DNA from: an uncultured Pelagibacteraceae bacterium
Lineage (GTDB): Bacteria; Pseudomonadota; Alphaproteobacteria; Pelagibacterales; Pelagibacteraceae
NCBI GenBank assembly: GCA_902571915.1
Contig: CACGDY010000001.1
Location: forward strand, 186,001 to 250,000
DNA length: 64,000 nt
Direction: 5' to 3'
In this document: positions 52,655 through 64,000 of the stretch, piece after piece
Layout: each line of letters begins with the position of its first letter
Numbering within the stretch: the first letter of the stretch is position 1
Notes under the pieces: generated by a model
The model's database searches: none
What the model was told of the DNA's origin: nothing
What the model saw: the letters and a program-made list of their open reading frames with translations, nothing else
Position numbers and translations under genes: made by a program

Positions 52655-53098
52655 ATGAGACACGGTTTTGCAAATAAAAAGTTAAATAGAACATCAGAAC
52701 ATAGAAAAGCGCTGTTAAAAAACATGCTAAATTCTCTTATCAAATATGAACAAATTAAGACCACATTACCAAAAGCAAAGTTTCTGAGACCTCAAGCTGA
52801 AAAATTAATTACTCTTGGAAAAAAAGACAACCTTCAGACTACTAAAAAACTGGTTTCTCAATTGCAAGACATTAAATCTGCTAATAAAGTTAAAAAAACA
52901 CTATCTAAGCGATATGAAAAAAGAAATGGTGGATACACGAGAATAATTAAAGCTGGTTTTAGATATGGTGATAATGCACCTATGGCGATTATAGAATTTG
53001 TCGATAGAGATATTGAAGCTAAAAAAATTGATAAAAAGAAAAAAACACCTTCAAAAGAGACAGATAAAAAGGAAGATAAAAAAGCAGTAACAGCTTAA
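52655..53098 (+). CDS. rplQ: ribosomal protein L17
   Basis: '[25 protein letters not shown]'. Confidence 0.98.
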   Translation: MRHGFANKKLNRTSEHRKALLKNMLNSLIKYEQIKTTLPKAKFLRPQAEKLITLGKKDNLQTTKKLVSQLQDIKSANKVKKTLSKRYEKRNGGYTRIIKAGFRYGDNAPMAIIEFVDRDIEAKKIDKKKKTPSKETDKKEDKKAVTA

Positions 53099-53113
53099 AA
53101 TATTCTCAATATC

Positions 53114-54031
53114 ATGAAAAAGAGTTTTATTATTGACTCATCATTCAATAATATGCGTATCGATAGATGGATTAGACATAATCTAGGAAAAATACCTCAA
53201 GGGCTAATTGAAAAGATTTTAAGGTCAGGAAAAATTAAGGTTAATAAAAAAAAGGTAAAAAGTTCGTTTAAAGTAAGTTTAAATGATAAAATTGAGGTCT
53301 TTAATTTTATTTACAAAACAAAAGTTATCCAAAAAAAAAAAAAATTTAGTCCATCCAATATTATTGTTAAAGAAAATGAGAATCTAATTATTGAAAATAA
53401 TGAAAATTTCGTTGTATTGAATAAAAGCTCAGGAATTTCGGTTCAAGGAGGTACTAAATCTAAAAAAAATTTGATAGATATTTTTTCTAAAAGTAAATTT
53501 TTTCAAGATACCAAACCTTTTTCAGTTCATAGATTGGATAAAGATACATCTGGAGTATTTATAATTGCAAAGAATAGAGAAACAGCTCAATTATTAACTT
53601 CTTTATTTAGATTAAGAAAAGTTCACAAAACATATTTGGCGATTTGTCATGGAGAATTAAAAAAAAATTCTGGTGAATTTAATGAGGACTTAATACGATA
53701 TGATAATGGTAGAAAGATACATGAAAAAGCAAAAACTTTTTTTAGAGTAATAGATAAAAATTATGACTCAAGTTTTTTAGAACTTAGACCTATAACTGGC
53801 AGAAAGCATCAGCTAAGAAAACAATTATTTAATATTGGCCACTCAATATATGGTGACGATAAATATAAATCTAGTAATTTAAATAAAGGCGTAAACAAAA
53901 AGCTTATGCTTCATGCATTTAAAATCAGATTCAAAATTAAAGATAATAAATATACTTTCAAAGCTTTAATACCTAATTATTTTCAAAATCTACTTAAAGC
54001 AAAGAGACTTAATTTTAAAGATTTGAGATAA
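53114..54031 (+). CDS. RluC/RluD-family pseudouridine synthase
   Basis: S4-like N-terminus, '[17 protein letters not shown]'. Confidence 0.92.
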   Translation: MKKSFIIDSSFNNMRIDRWIRHNLGKIPQGLIEKILRSGKIKVNKKKVKSSFKVSLNDKIEVFNFIYKTKVIQKKKKFSPSNIIVKENENLIIENNENFVVLNKSSGISVQGGTKSKKNLIDIFSKSKFFQDTKPFSVHRLDKDTSGVFIIAKNRETAQLLTSLFRLRKVHKTYLAICHGELKKNSGEFNEDLIRYDNGRKIHEKAKTFFRVIDKNYDSSFLELRPITGRKHQLRKQLFNIGHSIYGDDKYKSSNLNKGVNKKLMLHAFKIRFKIKDNKYTFKALIPNYFQNLLKAKRLNFKDLR

Positions 54032-54629
54032 AATATTCAATGAGCTTATCCTCTAATTTATCATAATTTTGATCCTTAATCTTTTTTAAATTTGTAACTC
54101 CTCTGTTACTAATACCACAGGGAATTATTGCTTTATATTTTTCAAGGTTATTTTCAATATTAATTGAGAAGCCATGATAAGCTATCCATTTACTAACTCT
54201 TACTCCTATAGCTGCAACCTTTTTAATTTGTTCATTATCTTTAAACCAAATACCAATATTTTTTTTATCTGAAAATGTGTCTATTTTATAAAATTTTAAT
54301 GTCTGAATTATAGTTTTTTCGATTTTTGAAATAAATTTCCTTATATCTTTTTTTCTTTTTCTTAAATCAATCACAAAATAACAAATCAATTGACCTGGAC
54401 CATGATAAGTGATTTTTCCACCTCTATTAGTATTTACAATCTTAATTGATTTATCTAAAATTTCATTCTCCTTGTAGCTTGTGCCAGCTGTATAAATGTC
54501 ATCGTGTGTTAACAACCAAATTAATTCTTTTGAGGATTTTTGGTTAACCTCATTTAATCTATTTTCCATATACCTGATGGCATCATCATATTTTATTGGA
54601 TTTTTTGACTTTTTAATCTCAATATTCAT
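54015..54629 (-). CDS. lipB: lipoyl(octanoyl) transferase
   Basis: '[22 protein letters not shown]', '[11 protein letters not shown]'. Confidence 0.95.
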   Translation of the reverse strand: MNIEIKKSKNPIKYDDAIRYMENRLNEVNQKSSKELIWLLTHDDIYTAGTSYKENEILDKSIKIVNTNRGGKITYHGPGQLICYFVIDLRKRKKDIRKFISKIEKTIIQTLKFYKIDTFSDKKNIGIWFKDNEQIKKVAAIGVRVSKWIAYHGFSINIENNLEKYKAIIPCGISNRGVTNLKKIKDQNYDKLEDKLIEYFISNL

Positions 54630-54689
54630 TTATAAATTGTAATCTTTTTATTATGTATTAAAAGTTCCGACTGAATAATAGGTATATTT

Positions 54690-56063
54690 ATGACTTTAAT
54701 TAAAAAAATCAAAGATAAAAAGGTCAATTTCGAATTTAATAAAGAATATATAAAAGTTCTAACAGACAAAATTGTAAATAATGATGCTTTATTTATTACC
54801 AATTCATTCAAAGAGATGCACCCTGCTGATGCCGCAGATATTATTGAACATTTAACTCAAAATGATAGAGAAAATTTAATAAAATTAAATAATTTTAAGA
54901 TAGATCCAGAAGTTTTCATTGAACTGAATGAGTCTGTTCAGTCTGAAATTATCAAATATCTCTCGTCTGATGCTATAGTTAGGATTCTTAAGAACTTAGA
55001 GTCTGACGATGCCATATCAATTTTAGAAAATGTAGATGAGACAAATAAAAATTCAATATTAAGTGCGCTTCCACCAAAAGATCGTTTCGCATTACTTGAG
55101 GGTTTAAGTTACCCAGAAGATAGTGCAGCTAGAATTATGCAAAGAGAATTTACTGCTATCCCAAGTAATTGGTCAGTGGGTCAAACTATTGATTATCTCA
55201 GAGAAAATAGAGATTTACCAGAACAATTTTTAGAAATTTACATTGTAGATGAAAATTTTAAACCAATCGGAATTGTTCCATCTTCAAAAGTTTTAAGAAA
55301 TCCAAGAGAATCAAAAATGTCCTCAATTATGGATGACATAATATTTTTAGTACCAGTGGATATGGACAGAGAAGAAGTGGGAAATTTATTCGAAAACTAT
55401 AATCTTAACTCAGCATGTGTAGTAGATAAAAATAATAAGTTGGTGGGCATGATAACATCTGATGATGTTTTAACGGTTTTGAAAGAAGAAGCTGAGGAAG
55501 ATGCTTTAAGGCTAGCAGGTGTAGGTGATGAGGAAATTACAGACGGAGTAATAACAAAAACAAAAAGAAGATTTAATTGGTTATTATTAAATCTTTTCAC
55601 TGCATTTCTTGCAACATATTGCATTAGTTTGTTTGGGGCTACAATTGAACAAATGGTTGTTCTAGCTTTCTTGATGCCAATAGTTGCATCTATGGGTGGC
55701 AATGCAGGAATGCAAACTTTAGCTGTTACTGTTAGAACTCTTGCAACTAATGATTTAACAAGAAATAATTTCAATCAAAATATTTTGAAAGAATTTAATA
55801 TAGGTATTTTAAACGGAATTATTTTTGCAATAATAAGCTCATTTATTGTTCAATTATGGTTTCAAGACATTCAGCTCTCTTTGATAATTTCAATTTCAAT
55901 GATTTTGACAATGATTGTTGCAGGTTTGTTTGGGATATTGGTACCTGTCACACTAAAAAAGATGAATATAGATCCAGCAATAGCATCAAGTGTTTTTGTA
56001 ACAACTATAACTGATGTTATCGGTTTCGTATCTTTCCTGGGTGTGGGAGCCTACTTTTTGTAA
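54690..56063 (+). CDS. mgtE: magnesium transporter MgtE
   Basis: MgtE N-domain, CBS pair and TM domain 'GGNAGMQTLAVTVR'. Confidence 0.95.
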   Translation: MTLIKKIKDKKVNFEFNKEYIKVLTDKIVNNDALFITNSFKEMHPADAADIIEHLTQNDRENLIKLNNFKIDPEVFIELNESVQSEIIKYLSSDAIVRILKNLESDDAISILENVDETNKNSILSALPPKDRFALLEGLSYPEDSAARIMQREFTAIPSNWSVGQTIDYLRENRDLPEQFLEIYIVDENFKPIGIVPSSKVLRNPRESKMSSIMDDIIFLVPVDMDREEVGNLFENYNLNSACVVDKNNKLVGMITSDDVLTVLKEEAEEDALRLAGVGDEEITDGVITKTKRRFNWLLLNLFTAFLATYCISLFGATIEQMVVLAFLMPIVASMGGNAGMQTLAVTVRTLATNDLTRNNFNQNILKEFNIGILNGIIFAIISSFIVQLWFQDIQLSLIISISMILTMIVAGLFGILVPVTLKKMNIDPAIASSVFVTTITDVIGFVSFLGVGAYFL

Positions 56064-56066
56064 ATG

Positions 56067-56879
56067 TTAATAATTATCTATTAGTCTTACATCATTGATA
56101 TAATAAGCAATAAAAATTTTTGCATTTTTAATTCTATTTGTTAATTTAAGATTTTTTGTGTTCCGTAATTCAAGGTAATCTATTTTAATATCAAATTTCT
56201 TAATTAATTCATTTTTTTTTATAATAACCAAATTCTTTAAATTTTCCTTTTTAAATAATTTTTTTTTAAAAAGAATAAGATCTTTTGCCAACATACTTGC
56301 TTTGTTAAAATCATTTTTATTCAAAAGAATATTTCTAGATGATAAGGCTAATTTGTGTCTATTTCTTATTGTTTTACAAGGAATAATCTTTGATTTAAAA
56401 TTTTTTTCAATATATCTTTTTACTAATAATAACTGTTGAAAATCTTTTTCACCCATGAATATTTTTGACGGATTTATTATTTTTGTTAAACGAGTCATTA
56501 CATCAATTACTCCTTCAAAATGACCTTTTCTATACTTAGCACATAGTATATTATCTTGTTTTTTAAGTTTAATTTTGATCTTGTTTTTAGTTTTATAGAT
56601 ATCTTTAATTTTAGGTAAATAAACAAAATCCACTTTAAGCTTTTTTAAGATATTTATATCTTTTTTTATATTTCTAGGATATTTTTTATAGTCTTTTTTG
56701 TTATTAAATTGTTTTGGATTTACAAATATACTTACAATGGTTTTATTGCATACTTTTAAAGATTTTTTGATTAAGGAAATATGACCCTCATGAAGACTAC
56801 CCATGGTTGGCACAAATCCAATATTTGTATTGTCAAATAATGCCTCATTTAAATCAATATTGTTTAATAAATTTTTCAT
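56067..56879 (-). CDS. panC: pantoate-beta-alanine ligase
   Basis: 'GFVPTMGSLHEGHISLIKKS', 'MGEKDFQQLLLV'. Confidence 0.94.
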   Translation of the reverse strand: MKNLLNNIDLNEALFDNTNIGFVPTMGSLHEGHISLIKKSLKVCNKTIVSIFVNPKQFNNKKDYKKYPRNIKKDINILKKLKVDFVYLPKIKDIYKTKNKIKIKLKKQDNILCAKYRKGHFEGVIDVMTRLTKIINPSKIFMGEKDFQQLLLVKRYIEKNFKSKIIPCKTIRNRHKLALSSRNILLNKNDFNKASMLAKDLILFKKKLFKKENLKNLVIIKKNELIKKFDIKIDYLELRNTKNLKLTNRIKNAKIFIAYYINDVRLIDNY

Positions 56880-56913
56880 TTGTATAAAACATTTTAATAA
56901 GTAAAACATTTAA

Positions 56914-57729
56914 ATGATTAAACAAGCAATTATTCCACTCGCTGGTCTGGGCACAAGACTATTACCTTTAACCAGTATATTTGCTAAAGAATTGTTACCT
57001 ATTAATGGAAAACCAGGTATTGAATATATTTTAGATGAATGTGCGAATGCTGGTATTAAAAAAGTAATTTTTATTATTTCAAAAAAAAAACAAATGATTA
57101 AAGATTATTTTTATAAGGATAGTTTTTATAAAAAAATAATAAAAAAGAAGAAAGATCCTAGAGTTATTAAAGAATATAAAAAAATTTTGAAATATAAAAA
57201 AATGATTAAATTTGTTTACCAAAATAAACCATTAGGAACAGGAGATGCAGTATTAAAAACAAAAAAGTTTATCACAGATGATTTTTTTCTTATGTTATTA
57301 CCAGATGATCTAATAATTAAGAAAAATTGCTCAAAGTCGATGATTAATATACATAATCGCTATAAATCATCCGTAATGGCAAGTATTAATGTACCAAAAA
57401 AAACTGTCTCAAGGTGGGGAATTTATAAATTAGGAAAACAATTAAATAAAAATAATTACCTTATAAAAGATGTGATTGAAAAACCTTCAATCTCAAGAGC
57501 ACCATCAAATAAAGCTGTAATAGGAAGATATATTCTTCCAAAAAAAATATTTTCTAAATTGTTAAATCAAAAACCTGGTAAAGGTGGTGAAATTCATATT
57601 ACTGATGCAATACAATCATTGATACAAAACGATGAAAAATTCATTGCTCATAATTTCGCTGGAAAATATTTGGATTGTGGAAGTATGAGTGGTTATATCA
57701 AATCAACATTAGAAATAGCAAAATCATGA
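56914..57729 (+). CDS. galU: UTP-glucose-1-phosphate uridylyltransferase
   Basis: 'IIPLAGLGTRLLPLTSIFAKELLPI'. Confidence 0.93.
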   Translation: MIKQAIIPLAGLGTRLLPLTSIFAKELLPINGKPGIEYILDECANAGIKKVIFIISKKKQMIKDYFYKDSFYKKIIKKKKDPRVIKEYKKILKYKKMIKFVYQNKPLGTGDAVLKTKKFITDDFFLMLLPDDLIIKKNCSKSMINIHNRYKSSVMASINVPKKTVSRWGIYKLGKQLNKNNYLIKDVIEKPSISRAPSNKAVIGRYILPKKIFSKLLNQKPGKGGEIHITDAIQSLIQNDEKFIAHNFAGKYLDCGSMSGYIKSTLEIAKS

Positions 57730-59027
57730 AACTTTGTATGATAGGAACAGGTTATGTAGGTTTAGTTAGCGGTGTATGCTTTGCTGATCTAGGCAATAAT
57801 GTAATTTGTGTTGATAAAGACTTAAAAAAAATAGATCTACTTTCTAGAGGAAAAATTCCTATTTATGAACCCGGGCTTACTGAATTAGTAAATAAAAATT
57901 ATAAAAATAAAAGATTAAAATTTTCGTCAGATTTAAAAAAATCAATAAAAGACTCTGATATAATTTTTATTTGTGTTGGAACACCCACAAAAAAGGGAGG
58001 AAGTAGTGCAGATCTAAGCCAAATTTTTCAAGTAGCAAAACAGATAAGTTTATCAATCAATAAGTTTAAGATAATTGTTACCAAATCAACGGTGCCAGTA
58101 ACAACGGGTGATGAAATTGAAAAAATTATATTAAAAAAAAAGAGCAATAAGAATAAATTTTCTGTAGTATCGAATCCAGAATTTTTAAGAGAAGGTGAAG
58201 CTATTCGAGATTTTATTTTTCCTGATAGAATAGTTGTTGGATCTAATGATAAAAAGTCTAACCGTATAATGAATAATTTATATGCACCTCTAGTTTCTAA
58301 AGGAGCACAATATATTTATACATCAAGAAGAGCTGCTGAATTAATCAAATATTCATCCAACGCTTTTTTGGCCACTAAAATTACATTCATTAATGAAATC
58401 GCAAATTTGTGTGAAAAAACAGGAATAAATATTGAGGATATTTCAATTGGAATGGGTTTAGATAAAAGGATAGGTAGTCGTTTTTTAAGAGCAGGGCCTG
58501 GTTATGGTGGATCATGTTTTCCAAAAGATACTAAAGCAATAATTTCTACTGCTGATAAGTTTAAAACAAATCTTTCTGTAATAAAATCAGTAATAAAATC
58601 GAATGAGAATAGATCTAATTTTTTACTTAATAAAGTCTATAAAATTTTAAATAACAAAATTAAAAATAAAAAAATAACTTTCTTAGGTGTCACATTTAAA
58701 GCAAATACAGATGACATGAGAGACTCTTCAAGTCTAAAAATGATACCTACACTATCAAAAAAGGGTGCTAAAATAAATTATTTTGATCCGACGGGTCATA
58801 AAAAAGAGTTTTCAAAGGTAAAAAATGTTTTTTATATTAATAATATTAAAGAGTCTGTACAGGACTCAGATCTCGTGATTATTCATACAGAATGGAATGA
58901 TTTTAAATCAATAAATTTTAAGAATTTAGTAAGAGGTAAAAAATTTATTATTTATGATATGAGAAATATATACTCACCAATAAAAATTAAAAATCAAGGT
59001 TTTAAATATTACAGTATTGGAAGATAG
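57726..59027 (+). CDS. ugd: UDP-glucose 6-dehydrogenase
   Basis: 'MIGTGYVGLVSGVCFADLGNNVICVD', 'GPGYGGSCFPKDTKAI'. Confidence 0.95.
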   Translation: MKLCMIGTGYVGLVSGVCFADLGNNVICVDKDLKKIDLLSRGKIPIYEPGLTELVNKNYKNKRLKFSSDLKKSIKDSDIIFICVGTPTKKGGSSADLSQIFQVAKQISLSINKFKIIVTKSTVPVTTGDEIEKIILKKKSNKNKFSVVSNPEFLREGEAIRDFIFPDRIVVGSNDKKSNRIMNNLYAPLVSKGAQYIYTSRRAAELIKYSSNAFLATKITFINEIANLCEKTGINIEDISIGMGLDKRIGSRFLRAGPGYGGSCFPKDTKAIISTADKFKTNLSVIKSVIKSNENRSNFLLNKVYKILNNKIKNKKITFLGVTFKANTDDMRDSSSLKMIPTLSKKGAKINYFDPTGHKKEFSKVKNVFYINNIKESVQDSDLVIIHTEWNDFKSINFKNLVRGKKFIIYDMRNIYSPIKIKNQGFKYYSIGR

Positions 59028-59030
59028 ATT

Positions 59031-59492
59031 TTAATTAAGCTCGAATATAGCATCCACCTCGACAGCTACACCCAATGGAAGGCTATTAACACTTACAGCT
59101 GCTCTCGTATGCATTCCTACATCACCAAAAACAGAAACAATTAAATCAGATGCACCATTTAACACTTTAGGTTGATCTTTAAAATCATCGGTAGAATTTA
59201 CGAAACCAGTCAGTTTTACACATGATTTAATTTTATTAAGATCATTATCACAAACTTTCATTACTTGAGAAATAATGCTTAAAGCACATCTTTTAGCTGC
59301 ATTATATCCTGCCTCTATATTCAAATCTTTTCCAACTTTTCCTAAAATTAAATCACCTTTATCATTAATTGAAATTTGACCTGATACAAATAACATTTTT
59401 CCTGAAATTTTCGTTGCAACATAATTTCCCACTGGTGCTTTAGCTTTAGGTATTTCCAAAGATAGTTTTTTTAAATTTTCTTTATAATTCAT
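59031..59492 (-). CDS. RidA/YjgF family protein
   Basis: 'MLFVSGQISINDKGDLILGKVGKD'. Confidence 0.85.
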   Translation of the reverse strand: MNYKENLKKLSLEIPKAKAPVGNYVATKISGKMLFVSGQISINDKGDLILGKVGKDLNIEAGYNAAKRCALSIISQVMKVCDNDLNKIKSCVKLTGFVNSTDDFKDQPKVLNGASDLIVSVFGDVGMHTRAAVSVNSLPLGVAVEVDAIFELN

Positions 59493-59743
59493 TTTTCTAT
59501 AACTTTTTTTTTCAAATTATCTAATTTATCCTTTTCTTTTGACCATTCTTTTTTTTGATAATTTTTTGTACTTTCTACAAAATTTTTACTTGCAGACTTG
59601 GTTTTATCTTTAATCAAATTTGCTTTACATTTCATATAATTGAGTGATAATTTTTTATATTCATTACAATTAACTTCACTAGAAAAAGAATAACTACTAA
59701 TAATAAAATAAAATAAGATGATTATAAAAGATAATTTTTTCAT
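59489..59743 (-). CDS. small secreted hypothetical protein
   Basis: Signal peptide and Lys-rich body; overlaps topA stop. Confidence 0.55.
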   Translation of the reverse strand: MKKLSFIIILFYFIISSYSFSSEVNCNEYKKLSLNYMKCKANLIKDKTKSASKNFVESTKNYQKKEWSKEKDKLDNLKKKVIEK

Positions 59744-62319
59744 TATTTCTTTTTTTTTTTTTTCGTTTTATCGTATTCTTTTCTTTTCTCAATCAATATT
59801 AATGCTTCCTCCATAGTAATTTCTGTAGGATCTTTTTCTTCAGGAATTGTTGCATTTAGAGATTTATACTTGATATAAGGACCATATTGCCCCTTCATAA
59901 TCCTCACTGGTTTTTTATCATCAGGATGTTCGCCTAAATCTTTAATCATAGATGAAGAGATTCTTCCAGGTTTAGCCTCAGCAATTAATGTTATTGCTCT
60001 ATTTAAACCAATAGAAAAAATTTCCTCGATATTTTCTATACGTGCAGATTTATTTTCACATTTTAGATAAGGTCCAAATCTCCCAGTGTTCAATATTATT
60101 TCTTTTTGATTTTCTGGATTGACACCTAAGGATTTTGGAAGAGAACATAAAAATTTTGCCTTTTCTAAATCAATATTCTCTAATTCCAATCCTTTTGGGA
60201 TAGAAACATTTCTTAAAAGTTCACTAACATCTGATTTAGGTTTTTTTGATTTTCTTTTTTTTTTTGGTTTTTTTTCAATTTCTATATCTTCAGGAATTTT
60301 TTTATATTGTAGGTATGGTCCGAATCTTCCGTTTTTGAGATAAATATCATTACCATTTTCATGTTTTCCAATAAATTTTGGTTCAGCTAACTGTGCTTGT
60401 GCCGCTGCTTTAGCTTTAGACAAAGGTCTTGTAAATTTACATTCAGGGTAATTAGAACAACCAATAAACGCACCCCCCTTAAAGCTATTTTTTAAGCTTA
60501 GCATGCCTGAATCGCATAATTGACACTTTCTTACAATGTTTCCTTTATCATCCTTATCGAATACCAAATCTCCTAAACTATCATTTAATAGATCTAAGAC
60601 CTCTCTTGTTCTTTTTTCTTTTACTTCAGCCACATTGTTATTGAAGTCTTTCCAGAACAGCTCTAAAACTTTTATCCAGCTTTCTTTACCAGTTGTAATC
60701 TCGTCTAATTGATCCTCTAACCCAGCAGTAAAGTTATAATCCACATATTTTGAGAACAATTTTTCAAGAAAAGCTGAAATAAGTTTTCCTCTATCAGTAG
60801 GAAAAAATCTTTTATTCAATATCTCAGCGTAACCTCTATTTGCTATAGTAGAAATTATACTTGCGTAAGTAGATGGTCTTCCTATTCCTAATTCCTCTAG
60901 TTTTTTTACTAAGCTAGCCTCAGAATATCTTGGAGGGGGTTGTGTAAAATGTTGTTCATCTATTAAGGACTCAATATTCACAAGTCCTTTAGACACAGAG
61001 GGTAGAATGTTTTCATCATCATCCTTCCCTTGATTATTGTATATTTTTAAAAATCCATCAAATTTGAGAACTGATCCACTTGCTTTGCATACTGTATCAG
61101 TATTAGTTGATGTAATCGTTATAGTATTTCTATCAAATTTAGCAGATTGCATTTGAGAAGATAGAGCTCTACTCCATATTAAATCATAAAGTTTATTTTG
61201 ATCTGTGCTTAGATACTTTTTTACACTTTGGGGAGTTCTTATAACATCTGTGGGTCTTATTGCTTCATGTGCTTCTTGTGCGTTTTTTGCTTTTTTACCA
61301 GAGTAATTCAAAGCACTCTCAGGTAAATATTCATTACCGATTTCTTTTTTGATATAATCTCTAAAAGCCACAACAGCATCTTTTGATAAATTTGTGCCAT
61401 CTGTTCTCATATATGTTATCAAACCTATAGTTTCTCCTTCAATTTCGACTCCTTGGTAAAGCTTTTGAGCAATTTGCATAGTTCTGGATGCACCAAACCC
61501 TAATCGACTTGAAGCTGTCTGTTGAAGAGTTGATGTAGTAAATGGTCCTGATGGATTACGACTCACCACTTTACTTGATATATCAGTAATACTAAATTTT
61601 TTTTGATTGATGCTTGATATAGCTTTATTTATATCATCTTTATTCTTAAAAGAAAATTTTTCAATTTTGTTATTATCTAGTTGACTTATACTTGCGAGGA
61701 TATTTTGATTTTTTTCATCTTTAAATTTGACACTTAAGGTCCAAAATTCATCTGGCTTAAAGGACTCAATTTCATGTTCTCTTTCAGTTATCAATTTTAA
61801 AGCTACTGATTGAACTCTACCTGCAGATTTAGATCCTGGCAGTTTTGTCCATAATATTGGTGAAATATTAAATCCAACCAAATAATCTAAGGCTCGTCTA
61901 GCCATGTACGCATCAACTAAAAGCGGTTCGATTTGTCTTGGATTTTCAATACCATGAATTACTGCTTTTTTTGTAATTTCATTAAACACTACTCTTTCTA
62001 TTTCTTTATCTTTAAGAAGTTTTTTTTCATTTAGATACTCTTTTACATGCCAAGCTATTGCTTCACCCTCACGATCAGGATCGGTAGCTAATATTATTTT
62101 GGAAGAATCTTTGGCAGCGTCAGTAATTTCTTTAAGATATTTTTTAGAAAAGCTATCGATTTCCCATTCCATCTTAAAATCTTGATTTGGATCAACAGAA
62201 CCATTCTTAGAGGGTAAATCTCTAATATGTCCATAACTAGCTAATACTTTATAATTATCCCCTAAATATTTATTTATAGTTTTGGCTTTAGCCGGACTTT
62301 CTACAATGACCAAGTTCAT
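59743..62319 (-). CDS. topA: DNA topoisomerase I
   Basis: 'MNLVIVESPAKAKTINKYLG', 'GLITYMRTDGTNLS', zinc-finger 'CQLCDSGM...CSNYPEC'. Confidence 0.98.
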   Translation of the reverse strand: MNLVIVESPAKAKTINKYLGDNYKVLASYGHIRDLPSKNGSVDPNQDFKMEWEIDSFSKKYLKEITDAAKDSSKIILATDPDREGEAIAWHVKEYLNEKKLLKDKEIERVVFNEITKKAVIHGIENPRQIEPLLVDAYMARRALDYLVGFNISPILWTKLPGSKSAGRVQSVALKLITEREHEIESFKPDEFWTLSVKFKDEKNQNILASISQLDNNKIEKFSFKNKDDINKAISSINQKKFSITDISSKVVSRNPSGPFTTSTLQQTASSRLGFGASRTMQIAQKLYQGVEIEGETIGLITYMRTDGTNLSKDAVVAFRDYIKKEIGNEYLPESALNYSGKKAKNAQEAHEAIRPTDVIRTPQSVKKYLSTDQNKLYDLIWSRALSSQMQSAKFDRNTITITSTNTDTVCKASGSVLKFDGFLKIYNNQGKDDDENILPSVSKGLVNIESLIDEQHFTQPPPRYSEASLVKKLEELGIGRPSTYASIISTIANRGYAEILNKRFFPTDRGKLISAFLEKLFSKYVDYNFTAGLEDQLDEITTGKESWIKVLELFWKDFNNNVAEVKEKRTREVLDLLNDSLGDLVFDKDDKGNIVRKCQLCDSGMLSLKNSFKGGAFIGCSNYPECKFTRPLSKAKAAAQAQLAEPKFIGKHENGNDIYLKNGRFGPYLQYKKIPEDIEIEKKPKKKRKSKKPKSDVSELLRNVSIPKGLELENIDLEKAKFLCSLPKSLGVNPENQKEIILNTGRFGPYLKCENKSARIENIEEIFSIGLNRAITLIAEAKPGRISSSMIKDLGEHPDDKKPVRIMKGQYGPYIKYKSLNATIPEEKDPTEITMEEALILIEKRKEYDKTKKKKKK

Positions 62320-62355
62320 AAATAATAAACTACCTAAAAGAGTTAGATAGTCAAA

Positions 62356-62934
62356 CTAATAAATTTTTGTCTTAGTTTCTTCTTTATTTTTCAATCTTTT
62401 AATATTTTCTCGATGGGTAAAAAATATTAATACAAACATGATTATAAAAAAAAATGTTTCTTCTAATCGACTCGTAATTAACAAATATACAGGAATTGAT
62501 ATTGATGCTATCAAAGAAGCTAATGATGAAAATTTTGTTATCGCAAAAATCATGAACCAAGATAAAATAAAAATAATTCCATAATAAATGTTTATAGCAA
62601 ATAGAATACCAACATATGTTGCAACACCTTTTCCTCCTTTAAATTTTAGCCATATAGGAAATATATGACCTATAAATGCACATAATGATGCATAATATAA
62701 AAAATCAGTGTAATAAATCTTAACAAGCATGACAGGGATAACAGCTTTAAAAATATCAAGAAAAAGGGTGATGTAACCAATTGTCTTATTTCCAGTTCTA
62801 AGTACATTTGTGGCTCCAATATTTCCAGATCCAATATCTCTTATATCTTTTTTCAAAAAAATTTTTGTTAGTATCAATCCAAATGGAATTGATCCCATTA
62901 AATATGAAATCATACCTATAATTAAAATGTCCAT
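62356..62934 (-). CDS. plsY: acyl-phosphate glycerol-3-phosphate acyltransferase
   Basis: 'YLMGSIPFGLILTKIFLKKDIRDIGSGNIGATNVLR'. Confidence 0.95.
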   Translation of the reverse strand: MDILIIGMISYLMGSIPFGLILTKIFLKKDIRDIGSGNIGATNVLRTGNKTIGYITLFLDIFKAVIPVMLVKIYYTDFLYYASLCAFIGHIFPIWLKFKGGKGVATYVGILFAINIYYGIIFILSWFMIFAITKFSSLASLIASISIPVYLLITSRLEETFFFIIMFVLIFFTHRENIKRLKNKEETKTKIY

Positions 62935-62935
62935 A

Positions 62936-63999
62936 TTATAGCTTAAATAATTCTTTACCCTTTACAAACGTATTTGTGACTTTACCTTGAAGTTTTTTAT
63001 CCTCTATAGAGGTATTTTTTGATTTTGAGATAAGCTTATCTTTTTTTACAATCCAAGGTTTATTAATATCTACAATACAAATATCTGCATCATTTCCGAT
63101 AGATAAATTTCCTTTATCTATTTTTAATATTTTAGCAGGATTTGATGTTAATGCTTTAATTATAGTCTCTAATTTGAGTGATCCATTATGGTACAATTCT
63201 AAACTTAAAGACAGTAGTGTTTCTATCCCTGACGCACCAGTTGCTGCTTGAGCAAATGTTAATCTTTTCGATTCTTCATCTTCAGGTTTATGATCTGAAA
63301 CTATTACATCAATTAAATCGTCCTTTAAAGCTTGTACCAAAGCCATTCTATCTTCTTCTCTTCTTAATGGTGGAGATAATTTCAAAAATGTTTTGAAATT
63401 ACCGATGTCATTTTCATTCAAAGATAAGTTATTAATTGAAACTCCACATGTAAATTTTACAATTTCTTTTCTTAATCTAATTACTTCAACAGATTTTTGT
63501 GATGATAATTGAGAGATATGATATCTACATTTAACCTTTTCCAGTAATGTCAAGTCTCTCTCAATCAGAATACGCTCCGCGATTTCAGGTATACCAGAAA
63601 GACCTAATTTTGAGGCAATTATTCCAGAGTTAATCATACCATTTTTTGCAAGTTCATAATCCTCAGCGTGCTGCATAATTAAACTACCCAAATCTTTAGC
63701 AGAGTTCATTATCCTTGACATCAATCTTGGATTTTGAATAGTTTTAACACCATCGGTGAATGCAATTATTCCTTTATTTTGTAAGAGACCGAATTCAGTC
63801 ATGTTAGTACCCTCAGTATTTTTTGTTAAGGAGGCACATGGAAAAATATTTATCTTTGATTTATCTCTTCCTCTTCTTTTGAGAAAATCGACTATAGAAA
63901 CATTGTCAATGACAGGATCTGTATTAGGCATTGTTACAACTGATGTGACGCCACCTGAAAGTGCTGCGTTACTCAAAGTTCTAAAATTTTCTTTATATT
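62936..63999 (-). CDS. pyrC: dihydroorotase (5' partial, open at window edge)
   Basis: 'GGVTSVVTMPNTDPVIDN', 'DVIVSDHKPEDEESK'; frame open to window end. Confidence 0.9.
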   Translation of the reverse strand, partial: YKENFRTLSNAALSGGVTSVVTMPNTDPVIDNVSIVDFLKRRGRDKSKINIFPCASLTKNTEGTNMTEFGLLQNKGIIAFTDGVKTIQNPRLMSRIMNSAKDLGSLIMQHAEDYELAKNGMINSGIIASKLGLSGIPEIAERILIERDLTLLEKVKCRYHISQLSSQKSVEVIRLRKEIVKFTCGVSINNLSLNENDIGNFKTFLKLSPPLRREEDRMALVQALKDDLIDVIVSDHKPEDEESKRLTFAQAATGASGIETLLSLSLELYHNGSLKLETIIKALTSNPAKILKIDKGNLSIGNDADICIVDINKPWIVKKDKLISKSKNTSIEDKKLQGKVTNTFVKGKELFKL

Positions 64000-64000
64000 C

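Overview
AT-rich alphaproteobacterial chromosome, most consistent with the SAR11/Pelagibacterales clade from gene content and composition. The right ~40 kb (24.4-64 kb) is core genome: tRNA-Tyr/Gly, tuf, tRNA-Trp, secE-nusG-rplKAJL-rpoBC, rpsL-rpsG-fusA, the S10/spc/alpha ribosomal operons, then lipB, mgtE, panC, galU, ugd, ridA, topA, plsY and pyrC. The left ~24 kb is accessory, organised around two tRNA genes. (1) tRNA-Leu(UAA) at 18228-18313 bounds an ~8.8 kb integrated element (9423-18266). It encodes a tyrosine integrase, an AEP primase-polymerase/SF3-like helicase and a PD-(D/E)XK-like nuclease in one co-directional operon, with no recognisable phage structural genes. The duplicated att core is the 5' half of the tRNA, so the native tRNA promoter ends up upstream of the integrase. 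Repeated AGTACC arm-type motifs lie inside both ends. A second, decayed copy of the promoter plus tRNA 5' end lies at 6796-6938 and precedes an SxtJ-DUF5989-carbamoyltransferase cassette. (2) tRNA-Thr(UGU) at 23492-23567 (-) has two 3'-end scars to its left (22498-22551 exact, 20211-20253 decayed). They delimit two stacked islets without an integrase; the ~1 kb inner one has 11-bp tandem repeats at both ends, like a miniature non-autonomous integrative element. All calls come from reading the sequence; no database search was run.
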